64,000 nucleotides of DNA, from NCBI GenBank assembly GCA_002917075.1, contig NTMA01000056.1, positions 62,001-126,000 on the forward strand, given 5' to 3'. The position numbers and the translations under genes were made by a program. Each line of letters starts with the position of its first letter. The first letter of the stretch is position 1. The notes beneath the pieces were generated by a model. That model made no database searches, was not told where the DNA came from, and was given only the letters and a program-made list of their open reading frames with translations. This document shows, one piece after another, positions 11,150 to 24,014 of this stretch. Source of the DNA: Hawksworthiomyces lignivorus. Taxonomy: Eukaryota > Ascomycota > Sordariomycetes > Ophiostomatales > Ophiostomataceae.

Positions 11150-14100
11150 CTACTTGTCCAAAGCCTGGCTTTGGCACTATTGATTTGTTAGCACCGGTAA
11201 ATGTACGACAGGAGTCAGAAAATAACAAGAAAAGAGACAGAAAACCGGAACATACCATACTCCAATACATGCCTCGCAGTTGAAGCAACTCAGAGTGACT
11301 GCCTTTTTCTAAAACTCCTCCGTCACCTAGTACATAGATGATGTCTGCTTTTTGAACTGTGCTTAACCGGTGGGCGACAGCTACCGTTGTGCGGCCCTGT
11401 GATACGCGCTCGAATGTGGCCTGGATCAACTTCTCCGTGTCCGAGTCGAGCGATGAGGTAGCCTCGTCAAGCAGAAGGATACGTGGGTTCCTCAACAAGG
11501 CGCGCGCAATGGCAATGCGCTGCTTTTGCCCACCGGAGAGAGAAACACCTCGGTTGCCCAGATCGGTGTCGTAACCCTCTGGCAGGGAAATGATGAAATC
11601 ATGAATGGAAGCATCGCGACACGCTTGAACCATCTTCTCTTCAGAAATGGTACCATATTCGACGCCCAGCGTTACATTTTCTCGGACAGTTCCCTGGAAT
11701 AGAGCTGCTTCTTGTGCTACTAATGATAGTAACTTGCGATAAGTTTGGACATTGACCTCGGTAATGTCGCGACCGTTACAGAGAATAGAGCCTTTTTCTA
11801 CGTCGTAAAATCGTTCTAGCAACGCGATAATGCTGGTCTTCCCGGATCCAGAAGCGCCCACTATAGCCGTAAACTTGCCGCGTTCTATGGTTAAGTTGAT
11901 GCCCTGGAAGATAGGGACATCGCGAGTAGGGTAGCGGAAATGAACATCACGAAGCTCAATAGAAGCACCGCGATTTCCCAGGCGAGCATCGGAATCTTCA
12001 TCCGTGTCGGGAATAGATTCAGTTGGTGGGATATTGTCTATGTTCTTTGTCTGGCGGATGTTGAGGATGCGGTTGGCAGCACCAGTGACCTGGGCCGCAT
12101 TAGGCAAAAAACTCAAGCCTTGGCCAGCCGATTCGGCGCCTTGAATGGCAGCCATATAGCACACAAAAAAACCTATGGCTAGGTATTCTCTAAGAAAGAA
12201 GAAAATGACCAGCTTCAGTATACACTATAGGCAACACATCATTTCCTACCAAACCAAGACGAGGAGGCATTGCTTACCCACTCGCAACGAGCCGGCCGCC
12301 ATACCAGAAAATGAGGGCCTGGCAGCCAAGAGAGATAGCTGCCCATGTATGTATGTTAGTGCAAAATTAGACTGAACTCATGAGAAAGAAATAAGAGAAA
12401 CAAAAAGAAACTGCGATGCGACCAGAAAAAGAACTTTGGCCTGTCGGAAATCACATACAGTTACTCAAGGCGAAAATGAGAGATTTGAACCGCGCCTTTT
12501 TATAAGCATCGAGAACATGATCTGAAAGTAGTGTTTCATACCGCTTGCAGATTACCTCCTCGAGAGTGAGCGTGGTCACCGTACGAAAGGCAGTAATGCT
12601 CTCGGCAGCCCACTTAGAACTTTCGGCAAAAACGGCCGCATTCATACTGACGAATTCAATCTCGTAACGCATACGATAGAAGCCCGCAACCAGTACCAAT
12701 GGAACTGTGACTGCAAAGGCCAGAAGCGCAAGTTTCCAGCCATAAACGAAGGATACGATAAGTGAGCCCACAATTGTGAACACGGCTGTCAAAGCCATCA
12801 TTAAATTGGCACCGAGAAGCTCTCGTAGTTGCTTTGGATCGCCTCCCACACGGTTTGTCAAAGTACCCGAAGCATTTTCCTCTTCGTCGAAAAAGGATAT
12901 GCGCTGTTGTACAATCGCCTCAAAATATTGTTTGCGGTAGGCGGCACAGACGAAGTGCTCTACTATAGTAGAGACGAGGCTCATAACAAAATAGCAAGTA
13001 CCGGTGCTAAGAGCCAAGACGAAAAACATAAGAGAGTAAAAGTTGCTGTCGTGTATGGTTTGATTCTCGTCAAATGGGATTATACCGTCTTTACCGTTAG
13101 AAAACGTGCCGAAGATAACGACCAACTTGGCAAAAAGAACAGCCATAACAGGACCAGCTGCACTGGCACCTATGGCTGCTAGCACAAGGACAACGTAAAA
13201 GGGAAACCGTGATCTCTGTTCGTATAGTAGCTGCCCAAATCCAGTTACGATATTTCGCTGTTTCCATACGGGAGTGCCGGTAGCCTTGCCAGCAATGGTA
13301 GAGTTGCTATCTGGAAGGTCTCCGTCACCACAAGCATTGCCGTCGCTTTCGGTTTGGATAAGCCCACTTCTGCTCGAGGTAGCTACCACATCGTCTGCTC
13401 CTAGGGTTTCTGCCTTTTCAATGACGGGATCAGAATACCTTCCAATGCTATCTTGGCCCCTTTCCTCATCCCCTAATGATAGGTGTTGCGCATGAACAAG
13501 TCCGTAATAAACGCCGCCTTCGTTGGCCAATAAGCTTTCGTGCGTGCCCTCTTCGATACAACGACCCTTCTGCAGCACAATAATCTTATCAGCAGACTTG
13601 ATGGTGGAGAGCCGGTGTGCTACAGTGATCGTGGTGCGGTTGCGAGATACTTTGTCGAGGGCAGCCTGGACGATGCGTTCGCTGCGCACGTCAATAGCCG
13701 ACGTCGCTTCATCAAGTATAAGGATCTTAGGTTTTTTGACGATACTGCGGGCAATGGCGATGCGCTGGCGTTGGCCACCGGACAACTTGGCGCCGGACTC
13801 ACCGACACGAGTCTGGTAGCGGTCAGGCAGGCGATCGATGAACTCGTCGGCAAACGCTTCGCGACAAGCCTCTTCAACAAGCTTTTGTTTCTCATCATCT
13901 GGGGCACCCTCATAGACGGATCCAATCAGACCGAAGGCCACGTTATTGTAGATAGTGTCGTTGAATAAGAATGGTTCTTGTTGGACAAGGCCAATCTGCG
14001 AACGCCACCACTTGACATTGATTTCCTCTAAGTTGTGCCCGCATGTCCTGACCGAGCCATTGAGTTTGACCACAGGGAGATTTGCATCTTTGTCTTCCTC

Positions 14101-15964
14101 GCTATTCTCCTGTCCGTGTAAGGGCGAGAGTGTATCGCCCGCCCCTTGCTCTTGTTTGCCCCCGCCCTCTTTCTTGGCTTTGTTTTTCGTGTTCCTGTTA
14201 TGCTTTCCCTTCGATTTCTCTTCTTTCTTCGTCCCCTTTCCACCTCTCTGCTCTGCGTCCTTTTCCTGATTAGCTACCTGTTCAATCATATACTGATCAT
14301 CTTGCAAGCTATACCATCGCTCAACAAGGCCGACAATTGTGCTCTTGCCGGAGCCCGAAGGCCCAACAATGGCATTGACCTTGCCCGCGGAAATGCAAAT
14401 ATTTAGTCCATCGAGCACTTTGACATGTGGTCGGCCTGGATATGCAAAATCCACTCCCGAGAACACAATATCCTCTGTAGCTGAGACTTCGGGAGCCGTA
14501 AGATCGCCGGATTCTGGGCATGGAGCATCAATCACAACAAAAAATTCAGCAGCTGCAACCATAGCCTTGGAAGCAGAAATCAGAGGCGTTGCCACACGCT
14601 CGACTGAGACGACTGTCGTCATGACGGACATGACAACAACAATGACAGTTCCGACGTCTGCAATGCGGCCGTCACGGAGAATTTTCATACCGTACCAGAA
14701 GGCCAGCGCAAACATAGCATATATAGAAAATAAGACAGTGCCAAACATAGTTGCCAGGAATGGTCCCATGCGATGACCGTAGCGTCGCGCCTTATGCACC
14801 CACTCATTATATCGCTGGGCCATTTTCGCTTCAGCGCCGCAGGCCATGAGCATGCGAATGTTGCTGAAAGACTCGGAGGCAATAGAGTTGGCCATAGTCT
14901 CGGCACTAGTGAGCTTGGACTCGGCTTTGACAACAAAAGGCATGATGATAGTCACTATGAGCAGGATGTAGAATAGGACACATGATACAACAAGGGTCAA
15001 CAACCAGCTGAATGTGAACGCTACAATGACACCGGCCAGGATCGTGGAGCTAAACTCGATAAAAGTTCCTAGGTTTTCTGAGATGCCTAGCTGCAGCGTA
15101 TTGGCTGTCGTCGTGATGGTGTTGGCAGCGGCTCCTGAGGGCATGGAGTCTAGCACATGGATGGATTGACTAAAAAGACAGCGCAAGTAGTGCAGTCGAA
15201 CGGCGGCAGACATACGAGCGCTGATCATACGGAAAGAAAACTTGCTAATGTAGTTGAGTGTAAAACGTGCGAGAAACAAGATGAATATGTATAGGGACTG
15301 TTTGTCGAGGTTTTGCTGGAAAGAGGTGGCATCTTAGAGCAGTTAGGGTGGATAATAGAAGCAGCCTCTGGGAAGGAGAGTTAAATGTATGGGTCATCAG
15401 AAGTCCGCTCACATACCGAGACCATTTATTTGCGTGCTAAAGTTTCCAACGAGTGCGCCGAAGACGACATTCATCAAGGGCATTGTCTGGCGAGAGAGGG
15501 GTGAACGTCCGTCAGTGAGAGGCCGCTCAGCGTACTCAGTGTATAGGAAACTGAACAGCAGGAAAGACACTTACGATACCCGCTCCAATAGACGACAGGC
15601 AACCAGTTAGAATGAAGAAAGCATCAAGCTTTTTGGCGTAGGAAAATACGCGGAGAAAGTCCTTCATGACCGGCTCCCTTACGGATGGTTTCTTTGGTTT
15701 ATTTGCTGATCCAGTAAAATGTGCACTTGCTCCCTTGTTGTCATCATCAACTTGGCTAACTATACCGGCAGCTTTGTCGTTGGGAGAAAGCGGGATCGCA
15801 GCCGCACCATCCAAGTTGTGAGACACGCTGGTTGCAGCATTGCTGCTACAATTGCCATTGCCAGCGTTGTTGTTGTCTGTCCCAACGGCGTTCACGTTGG
15901 CGCTAGCGGTTTTCATTGTCAAATCGACCGAGGCCGGTTCGAGTGCAGGGTTTTCGGGATCCAT
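11150..15964 (-). CDS. Full-length ABCB (Mdr/Ste6-type) ABC exporter
   Basis: Six exons read on the minus strand (15575-15964, 15417-15486, 12459-15332, 12278-12338, 11256-12189, 11150-11176) give 1451 residues in the order TMD1-NBD1-TMD2-NBD2. The last exon encodes only CQSQALDK, a normal ABCB ending. NBD1 has Walker A GPSGSGKST, signature LSGGQRQRIAIARS and Walker B ILILDEATSAID; NBD2 has GASGSGKTS, LSGGQKQRIAIARA and ILLLDEATSSLD, so both ATP sites look competent. The N-terminal 90 residues are Asn/Ala-rich. Between Walker A and the Q-loop of NBD1 (VQQEPFLFNDTI) lies an unusual insert of about 76 residues rich in Lys, Glu and Gly, with no splice signals around it. Such exporters move lipophilic drugs, lipids or peptides out across the plasma membrane using ATP. 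The substrate is unknown, and nearby genes do not define a biosynthetic cluster. Confidence 0.9.
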
Positions 15965-16345
15965 TACCGAACATCACATAGCTCCCGGAGGAAAGTGAGA
16001 GGAGGGTTTTGGCTTCGCCGCTAGCTATGCTGCAAACGAGAAAGGAGCAGAAGTGATGAAGTTGCTACCATTGTTCAAACGGCAGGTCGAGGAGAAAAGA
16101 GAATATATCTCAAAGTTAGATAAGAAAAGTACGTCCAAATAGCTGAACATATATAAACACGGAACAATATGAAAAATAAGATACATTCATATTGAATAGA
16201 ATAAAACAATAATGGCGCTCAACAGCCGCACGCGATAGGTCACGGAGGTGGGTTGCGGCTCTTGGCGACGAATAAGCAAGACGGAGGAAATGCTAACCGA
16301 CCGATTTAGCTCATAAAAATATTGGAGCCTAGCACTAGAGTACAA

Positions 16346-16354
16346 TACGGAGTA
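16346..16354 (+). repeat. TACGGAGTA motif, copy 1
   Basis: Exact nonamer, about 380 bp upstream of the ABCB start codon. Confidence 0.9.
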
Positions 16355-19300
16355 TGTAATAATCTACTTTCTATTTATATTTCACTTCATTGTTGACTTC
16401 ATTTTCTCTAGGAGTTCTTCTCTATTCTTCACATCTCTTACATTGCCTTTTCCTTCTTCTCTCCTTTGCGGACCAAATTTTTAACTTGACAGCCTGGACA
16501 AGCATTGTGATATCTTAAACATCGCCGTGCGACACACTAACTGCCACAGAACACTGCTATGGGGAGAATAAAGCACGCTTCATAGAATTAGAATTGTGCT
16601 TAGCCCAAAGGAAAATCAAGGTTGGAATGCAAAACTTATCTATATATGTTTTGTTGTCCGTGTAAATCAACGAGGAGGAACCAAACTTGAAGCTCAGAGG
16701 GCGGGACAAATGCAACGAGGGAGCATGCGATGGGACAAGGCTACAAGGTATTTCAAGACAAACGAGGTACAACTTTGTTTGCTATAAATCTGTAATATGC
16801 TACCAGATTTCGCGCTAGAAAATAAAAACATATCTCGCATAATGGCCTGGTTCCGTCCGCCGAGTTGCCAATCGAAAGCAGATCAAAGTCAAGAAAAATA
16901 TATGAGCAATCTGTGTCCAAAGCACTACCATCCCACCTTACCCTAGATTTAAGCCCAAGGGCACGGAGTTGATATGCATGTCTTTCGGTATGTCGGGGTT
17001 GAGGAAAATCCGTCACGCCAACGGCGGTTTAAGGCCATACCGGTGTTATTTGGTAATGTAGAAGAAGAAGTTAGCAGAGTAAAACCTGTAGTCCAATTGC
17101 TTCCTACCCAACCCGTCAAATTTATAAGTACTGCGTAAATGTGAAGCTTTCTCTTTGCTCTTCTCTTATTTCTTGTTCCATTGAAATATTTGCATTTTTA
17201 ACCAGCAGTGCTTCACATTCCCGGCACTTCCTCATCTTCTCTTTCTTTGGCTTTTTTTTTTTTAACTAGCACTAATTGCCGGGTTATACAAAGTGTTGTG
17301 GGTCTTAAGTCTCAGCTTGTTTACGGCGGCAGCAATCTCGCCCAGCATGTTGATATATTCGATTCTATCTGAAATGCATGTGGCGAGGTCGGGGATGCTT
17401 ATGATACTACAACCATGCAAGGAACTTTTATATTGATCCGGGCTCCGAGAGCAAAAGGAGCGTTAGATCCCGGTGCATCAGATCACAGTCCCTACCGAAA
17501 CCGCTGTCTTCAAAGATTGCGCCCAGAAATAAGTTGCTGAAGGTCTTAGGAGATGGTGTGTCGTTTCGTCTCACTAGATAGCTCTCAGCTATTGGCGCTA
17601 TGTTTATAAGTGCAAATCTATTTCCGACGAGAAGCTTTGGTCGCAGCACATTCATGTGCACCGAAAATGATATTGAGCTAATATGTTTTGCCTTGGGGAA
17701 TTTTTTCATCTGTTTGCGAAAGAAACGCCGTTACATAGGTGAGATATTAGTGATGTACAATATCCGCGAGCGTTAAAAAGTAATAACTTCATGGGAGCGC
17801 TCCGACGACTCAGCTGCTTTCCCTCTCAAAGTACAAGCAAGAGTGACTAAGCTTCGTGCATGAATTGTAATTGGTTAGAGCAGAAACACCGAAAGAATAA
17901 TCGAAGTTTCCGGGGAAGGAATTTCGAAGATGGAGAGAACAATTAGAAATGCCCGGTTCCAGAGGTAATATCAACTGGTGTATATGCGTTGAGGTTCTTA
18001 TCGGTCAATATGACCAACCGCCTTCTGCCGATTTGGTGGATCATCTTGCTTGGAAAGCCAAAGCTACCAGATTTCGACCCGTTGCGGCTCGAAACACAAC
18101 TTCAAAGTTTACCCGGCCTCCTTTGTTTTGTAGTTGTATCTATAGGTCATGTTAATCTTTGTGCTTCAGACAGCCCGGACTATTTATACTATATTAGCAA
18201 GGAGAGCTGGAAATCTAGACTAGCCAATAGGCTTGTTTCCAGATATTGAGGATTTCCGTTCCCTACAGCTTATGTTTCTTCTTCCTCTTCAGTTTAGAAA
18301 GCCTGAATGCTTATGCATATACCACTAGGAAGTATCTGAATCGACTGTTGTAATTAACCGCCTTGTTTCCACCTTGATATGTTACGAAATGTCAAATTGC
18401 GATACACTATTCCTTGTTGTTGGCAACTCCTAGTGATAATATTTCAACGCGACTCACGCTTTAAAGCACAACACAGTATTATTCTGCTTCAGTTCCATCA
18501 TCCCATAAACCAGGTACAATTTGACGATTATCATTAAAAGTTAAAATTCACCAACTGAATGTGATGTACATCCTCAGTATGCATTCTACGTAGTCTCAAT
18601 AGATTTAGATCTTATTGATCTCACGAAGAGACTCTTTGTAGACTTGGGTGGTAAGAGCTGAATGAGGATGGTTCTGTGAATGATGACTTTGCTGACATTG
18701 AGGGAGCCTTTGTGGTCCCCTGGTTTCTTGCCCGATGCCTTTCGACCAAGCGCTCCCTCTTGTAGCGGAGTAGGATACTTCGCATCATATCCAACATGCG
18801 CTCTTTGCACATTTTGCACCTCACCTCGACGCGAACTGCACTTGTGGAATTTATACAAAGTTTGCAATACGGTACATGAGGCTGTATTTATGAAACTTTC
18901 ACACGAATTTCCCGTGCTAAATTGCTCTTTTGGTCTTCTCCAACCTGCCGCTGAACTTGTATTGGCGACGTTATTTCCTGTCAATTGTTAACATATCTTT
19001 CTGTGAACCCTTAACGACACAAGCACTGATAAGTGTGCATAATAAAAAATGACTTTGGCACTTATTAGACATTGTCTGATTGCTCTAGGTTCTGCTATGT
19101 TTCCCTTGGTCAACCGCATCTCCTATTGAAAAGACAAGTACAGCATATCGACTCAATACTGGTAAGAAAGCACATAAAGACATGGTTGGCGGGAGGCTAT
19201 GTATGAAGATCCGATAAAAGCACCGTTCCCTCCGAAACACTGGTACCGTTCGCAATGATACAGAAAAGGGCCTTGGAGGCAGGTGCCAGCGTAGCGCAGT

Positions 19301-21100
19301 GGTCAGACCTATAGCTATACGGTGCTCGGAACCTCTTTGTCTACTCAGTTGCATCGAATACGACGTCAGGGCGTGCACGGATAAATAGGATTGCCAATAA
19401 GGTTATTTAATGTTTAAGAACAAGAGTACAAAGCGCTACCTTTCTTGTATAGCGAACCGTGAGGTTGTGATGCATATTGCGTCACACATGATATGTTAGC
19501 AGCATACCAAAACACAGGTAATGCTTGTAGTTAGGAATTCTATTTAGGAGACTGAGCCACCTGCCAATGACAGATATGGTTACTCCAATACAAGGACCAT
19601 AAATCCCAACATGCAATCGGATGCGAAAAACTCGTATTTCGAAGAAAGCCTTTCTGGGTATCTGGTGAGCTAATTTCTAGGCTTCTAACGCGACGCCTCA
19701 AGTCTGGTATATCCAAGAGAGTGAAAAAAAAAAAAATTCACAGTCCAGAGGCGGCGAACAGAACGATCAGATAGACTATTGACCTACAGCATATAACCTC
19801 GGATTTTATTAAAGTTTTGCATACCTCTGATGAGTCCTTGTCAATTTCACTATTGTTTAAGAGTATGGAAAATCTTCCGTCTCAAGTTTGGCTACATTTG
19901 CTCGTATCATAGGTACTTACGACTCTGCTTTAACAGCGTGACATGTTTGACAAACATCTAGCCTGGGTATTCTGGTGTGTTGATGTCAGGTACATTCTTT
20001 GTATCTATAGCTGGGTTTGTTGATAGTGAACCGAGCAAGTTGCACGGTGCTCCAAACTAAGGTTGGCGAGTGGCAGGCGCTCGAATCCGTGCGCGACGGA
20101 ATGGTAAATGACGAGAGACGGCCGTCGCGACGAGCCCTGGTAGTTTAAATCCGCGAGGACCAAGCTCCAGGTACGGTTTTAAGGCTACTTGTTTTCTGCC
20201 TTGCTGCTGTCGTCTGGTGATATCCCTTTTTTCTCTTTGCGGGCTTAGGATAGAACAGGTCTTTATTTTATGATTCGTCTCTTCACATACCGCGCCAGGA
20301 CAAGTAACCCATTTTGTGATATGTGATTTCAGCTCAGAATCACCCGGAAAAAGAACAAGGCCTCTATCTGTGCCCACTCAGCTGTTATGTAGAACTTTAT
20401 AAGATAATGGGGAATGCATATTATCTCCGTCCCAACTTTGTCTTCGATTTTCAATTGTTTCATGGCATCGATCTTGGACAGACCTGCCATGCGTCGAATT
20501 TTCGGCGACAGCCCAAAAAGCAATGTGAGAGAAATAGTAAGTGTGCAGAGATATGCAAGCCTAGTGATACCGGGCCTCCTCGAAAAGGTAACCACGAGCT
20601 CCCTGTATGCGTATCTTAGCGTTCAGAAGCTAGAATGGAGCGTGTGCAGGCATGTATGTACACGTACAAAGCGTGTCTCTTCAAAAAAAATCAAAAAAAA
20701 AAAATCAAAAAAATCCAGGTGTGTAATATGCCTCGAACCAGCGTGCACCAACTAACTTCCATGGCACCCAACCAGAAAGGGAGGGATCTGATGTACGTTT
20801 AAAGTAAAGCCAAGGTTGATGTTTCTTCTTCTTGTTTTTTTGTCCTTTCTTTTCCCTTCTTGTTCAATTTCTCTGCTCTCTATTTTGCCTCCGCCCCTCA
20901 CGCCCCTCTTATCCCCTTACCTGATTTACGGCAACGAGATCAGAAATTTGAGTTTTCCATTCTGAGTGCTTGCTAGACAAAAGGGGCTTGCTCATGGAGA
21001 GCAGGAAAAAAAATAAGCGGAGACCCACCCAGCCAACTGGTTAACAAAGATTGCTGGCTAGATAAGCTTGGGCTAGCGACGTACACGTACCATGCACCTG

Positions 21101-21109
21101 TACGGAGTA
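21101..21109 (+). repeat. TACGGAGTA motif, copy 2
   Basis: Exact nonamer in the large gene-free gap; followed by TTAATTAG. Confidence 0.9.
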
Positions 21110-21647
21110 TTAATTAGTGAGCTTTCCAACGAGTTCTCTCACTGAATATTACTACTGTTCTCAGGCGTGCACGAGTCTTATATCCTGCCTTTGCTTAATG
21201 TTGATTTTAGCAAGCTAAAAGCTAGAGGTAAATATAGCCGCATGGCTAGGTAGTCTTTAATTTTACTTGGTATAATAAGATTAAAAAGATCCCTCAGTGT
21301 TTACATGACCACTGGTATATCCTCGTTAATTTGAATCACGACTTTCTGCCGTCTGTTAGCGTATGGGGTATGCGACTAAGTCGTACGAGTACTTTTCATA
21401 AGTGGACGTAATTGGCACCCAAGCCCTGAACTAGGAGACGGAAAAATTGCCCCTACGTTGTCTTATGATAGCTTTAGCACCGAGCGCGTACACTACGTGT
21501 ACGGATGCGCTTGCATATGCTCCCCCTGTTCAGACCCAGATGGTGTGTACGCTAGAGGCAAGGTTTGGTGTGTGGATCTTTTCTCTCCCTGTTCCGTGCA
21601 TGGCCTGGCCCTCCCTGCTGCTTGCTATTGCAGTATACAAACGAATG

Positions 21648-21656
21648 TACGGAGTA
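21648..21656 (+). repeat. TACGGAGTA motif, copy 3
   Basis: Exact nonamer 961 bp before the hypothetical gene's start. Confidence 0.9.
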
Positions 21657-22608
21657 CAGCACCAGCCAGTTTCCACATTTCTTCTTCCAATGGATGCCAC
21701 TTATAACGCGCAAAGCTCGAAAATACTCTTATACTTTAGGCATCCTCTTTATCTCTTGACTTTTCGTTTCCCTTCGGGGACAGCTTTCTCCTTCTTCTCT
21801 TTGTTTAGTTTGCGCGGATGAGAACAATTAGCATTTTGCCTCATTTCACCCATCGTACCTTTTGGTTTTGCTACAGTTCGGCTTCTATTGCTACTGACCT
21901 ATTCGCATAGCTGATATTGTTCGGCCTGGTCTTTAGGCTGCCTTATAAACAACTTCGCTCCTGAGTTCTAACTCACTATCCTTCTCTTTTCTATTATACC
22001 TCGCGTTCATCAACTAGGCCGCGTGGCTACATCTCACTCTCTTCAAAAGTTTCCAAAGAAAATTATATCATTCAGAGATTTGCCAACCCTATTGTTGTTT
22101 TGTCTGCGTTTTCTGAATCACAACCCCTTGATTGGCTGATCAGCCTAATTATCTTAATACCGACAACAACTCCTGACCCAGAGTCGGCCCTCTAGGTTTG
22201 CTTCTGGCAAGACCAAGAAGCTTTGGTTGGCACAGTCGATCACGGGAAAATATCTACCCCTTCTAGCAAACATCAGATTGCTTCGAGAATACGGGAAAGT
22301 CGAAAAGCAGTGTCGAAAAACCAGAGGACGGGAAAAGCCAGCACAACCGCCCGTCCTATCTCCATTTGTCTCAACCTGTTGTATTTATTTATACACAGTC
22401 CCGCCAACTTCCTCTTGGAATTATATACTGCTGCCATTCTCTCAGCTCTCATCCGATTTCCTGGAGTTATCCACCCGTCTTCGTGGAAAAAAAAATTGCA
22501 AAAGACCGGAGCATAGGAACATCTCGTGGCTACCACCTAAGCGAACAACACCGTGCGCTTGTCTCTTTAGCTTTTCAGGGGTCTTGCAACCCACCCCCCA
22601 GAATAACA

Positions 22609-24014
22609 ATGCCGGGCCTCATCCCTCTAATGTTGAACCCTGTGGCAGCGGGAAACCGCTCTAGCGTTGTTTTTGCATCAGCGCCGCCAACGAAACAACA
22701 CCTACGGAATCAGAGTCTCGATCATACTCCCCTAGCAGACCATTCGCCTCGAACTCAGTTACTGTCAATATCAAACTCTCCAAGTCCGTCCTCCTCTCTT
22801 CCTCAGCGCGCATCGCTACCAGTACCATCTAGGGCAAAGCCCACGAAACGTCTATCGTTCGCCGCACCTGCCTCCCTTCCTGTCCTCCCATATACTGCTG
22901 TGGACTGGAAGCGGACAATTGCCGAAGTGAAGAGGCAGCACATCAACCGCAGGTTTCGTGCCTGCTTTACGCGATGCAATGAGATTCTTGACAATATTAA
23001 AGATACTGTACGTGCCTATATCACGAGGCTTCAATCTTTATCTCCACATTATGATTATTTATTGACAGAAGACTCTAGTCTGACATTGAGCCTGCGTATC
23101 TGATTTCACTACACTTTTATGCCGCCACATCGCTGGAAATGTGTGCACGCCCTCTCATTGCGCCCTCTGCATATAGAGATGGCCTTTTTCAGCAGGCGCG
23201 TGTGCACTACGATCGGGCAGCCGTGCTAATTCAAAACGCGGAAGAGACAGTACATTCCAAGGCGCGGGCAAGCTTTTCTCTGTTGTCCCCTTCCAGCCTC
23301 CACTCGCCGTCGGGATCTGTCAGCTCTCATGAGTGGACATGTGAGACTGATGTTTCATCTCCCACTCCATCTGTCTGCTCCTCAGAGGATTTCAATGCAC
23401 GTAGGCGCCAGTCACAGTGTCCTTCGACTAGTTTGTTATCTTTTCCGAGACCAGCTAGGAAAAAGGTGTCTTTCGAGCTACCAAAGGAGATTCCCCCAAA
23501 GTGGGAGCCTTACATCCGCCCAGACTCGCCCACGCTCGGGTTTGACGATGAATACTTTACTGCGGCTCTTTCTCGCCAGTCTTTACCTAAAGTTCCCGCT
23601 CAGGCGAGGAATCTGGACAGCATTCCCGCCCCTGAACAGACCGAAGACGCTGAAATCACTCCCACATCTTTGCAGAGACAATCATTGGTTCAGTGTAGTA
23701 TAGATGCCGAGAACGATATCATTCGGCATTCTTTCTTGATGGACAACTCGACAATCCGATACTGCGCCCATCTTGCAAGCTTAAAATCCAGGCTTGCTCA
23801 GCATAGGGCAAATCTTGACGACGCCTTGGAATCGCAGGGCTCTGTCAAAGTCAACCCCTTCGAGCGAATTTCCACCCCCATAAGTGATGAAACTCAGGAC
23901 ATGGAAAGGAAGGCTCGCATTGAACGCCTGCGAAGAAGTGGCTGGCAGCGCAAGCGCTTCGACCCAAGTCGCTATCAAGCTCTCCGCATTACTGCGCTCG
24001 CTGAGTTAAACTGA
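22609..24014 (+). CDS. Hypothetical protein with a helical N-terminal domain
   Basis: Two exons, 22609-23007 and 23079-24014, join in phase 0 (GTACGT donor, CTCTAG acceptor) to give 444 residues. The N-terminus is Ser/Pro-rich and probably disordered. A helical domain follows across the junction: VDWKRTIAEVKRQHINRR, then Cys-containing helices, EPAYLISLHFYAATSLEMCA and FQQARVHYDRAAVLIQNAEE, which has the spacing of a TPR or MIT-like helical repeat. The C-terminal half carries FELPKEIPPKWEPYIRPDSP and an Arg-rich coiled segment near the end. I recall similar uncharacterised proteins in other filamentous ascomycetes but know no function. The start is the first ATG of the continuous frame preceded by a plausible leader; an upstream in-frame stretch lacks a better start. 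Confidence 0.65.

Larger units (their letters stand above)
15965..22608. other. 6.6-kb gene-free region
   Basis: The largest gap in the window, between the divergent starts of the ABCB gene and a hypothetical gene. Open frames are all under about 135 codons, occur on both strands and match nothing I recognise (for example 17428-17709 minus and 18586-18984 minus). There are A/T runs, such as 19727-19738 and 20685-20704, and three TACGGAGTA copies. A pyrimidine-rich stretch at about 20820-20925 and another at 21700-22000 resemble fungal promoter or leader sequence. It may hold decayed repeats, lncRNAs or a poorly conserved gene; none can be supported. Confidence 0.5.

Noticed and set aside
5137..15964. 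Acetoacetyl-CoA synthetase, hydrolase and ABCB exporter, plus a possible C6-regulator relic, as a secondary-metabolite cluster
   Set aside because: No polyketide synthase, NRPS, terpene synthase or tailoring oxidase is present, and the three genes have independent housekeeping or general roles.
17428..17709. 93-codon minus-strand frame in the gene-free gap as a transposase fragment
   Set aside because: No DDE, reverse-transcriptase or other mobile-element motif, and no flanking repeats.
19285..19375. TAGCGCAGTGGTCAG resembling a tRNA A-box
   Set aside because: No matching D-stem, anticodon arm or GTTCGAATC T-arm at the right distance; cannot be folded into a cloverleaf by eye.
20060..20110. 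GCTCGAATCCG resembling a tRNA B-box
   Set aside because: The A-box-like sequence is too close upstream and no acceptor stem is visible.
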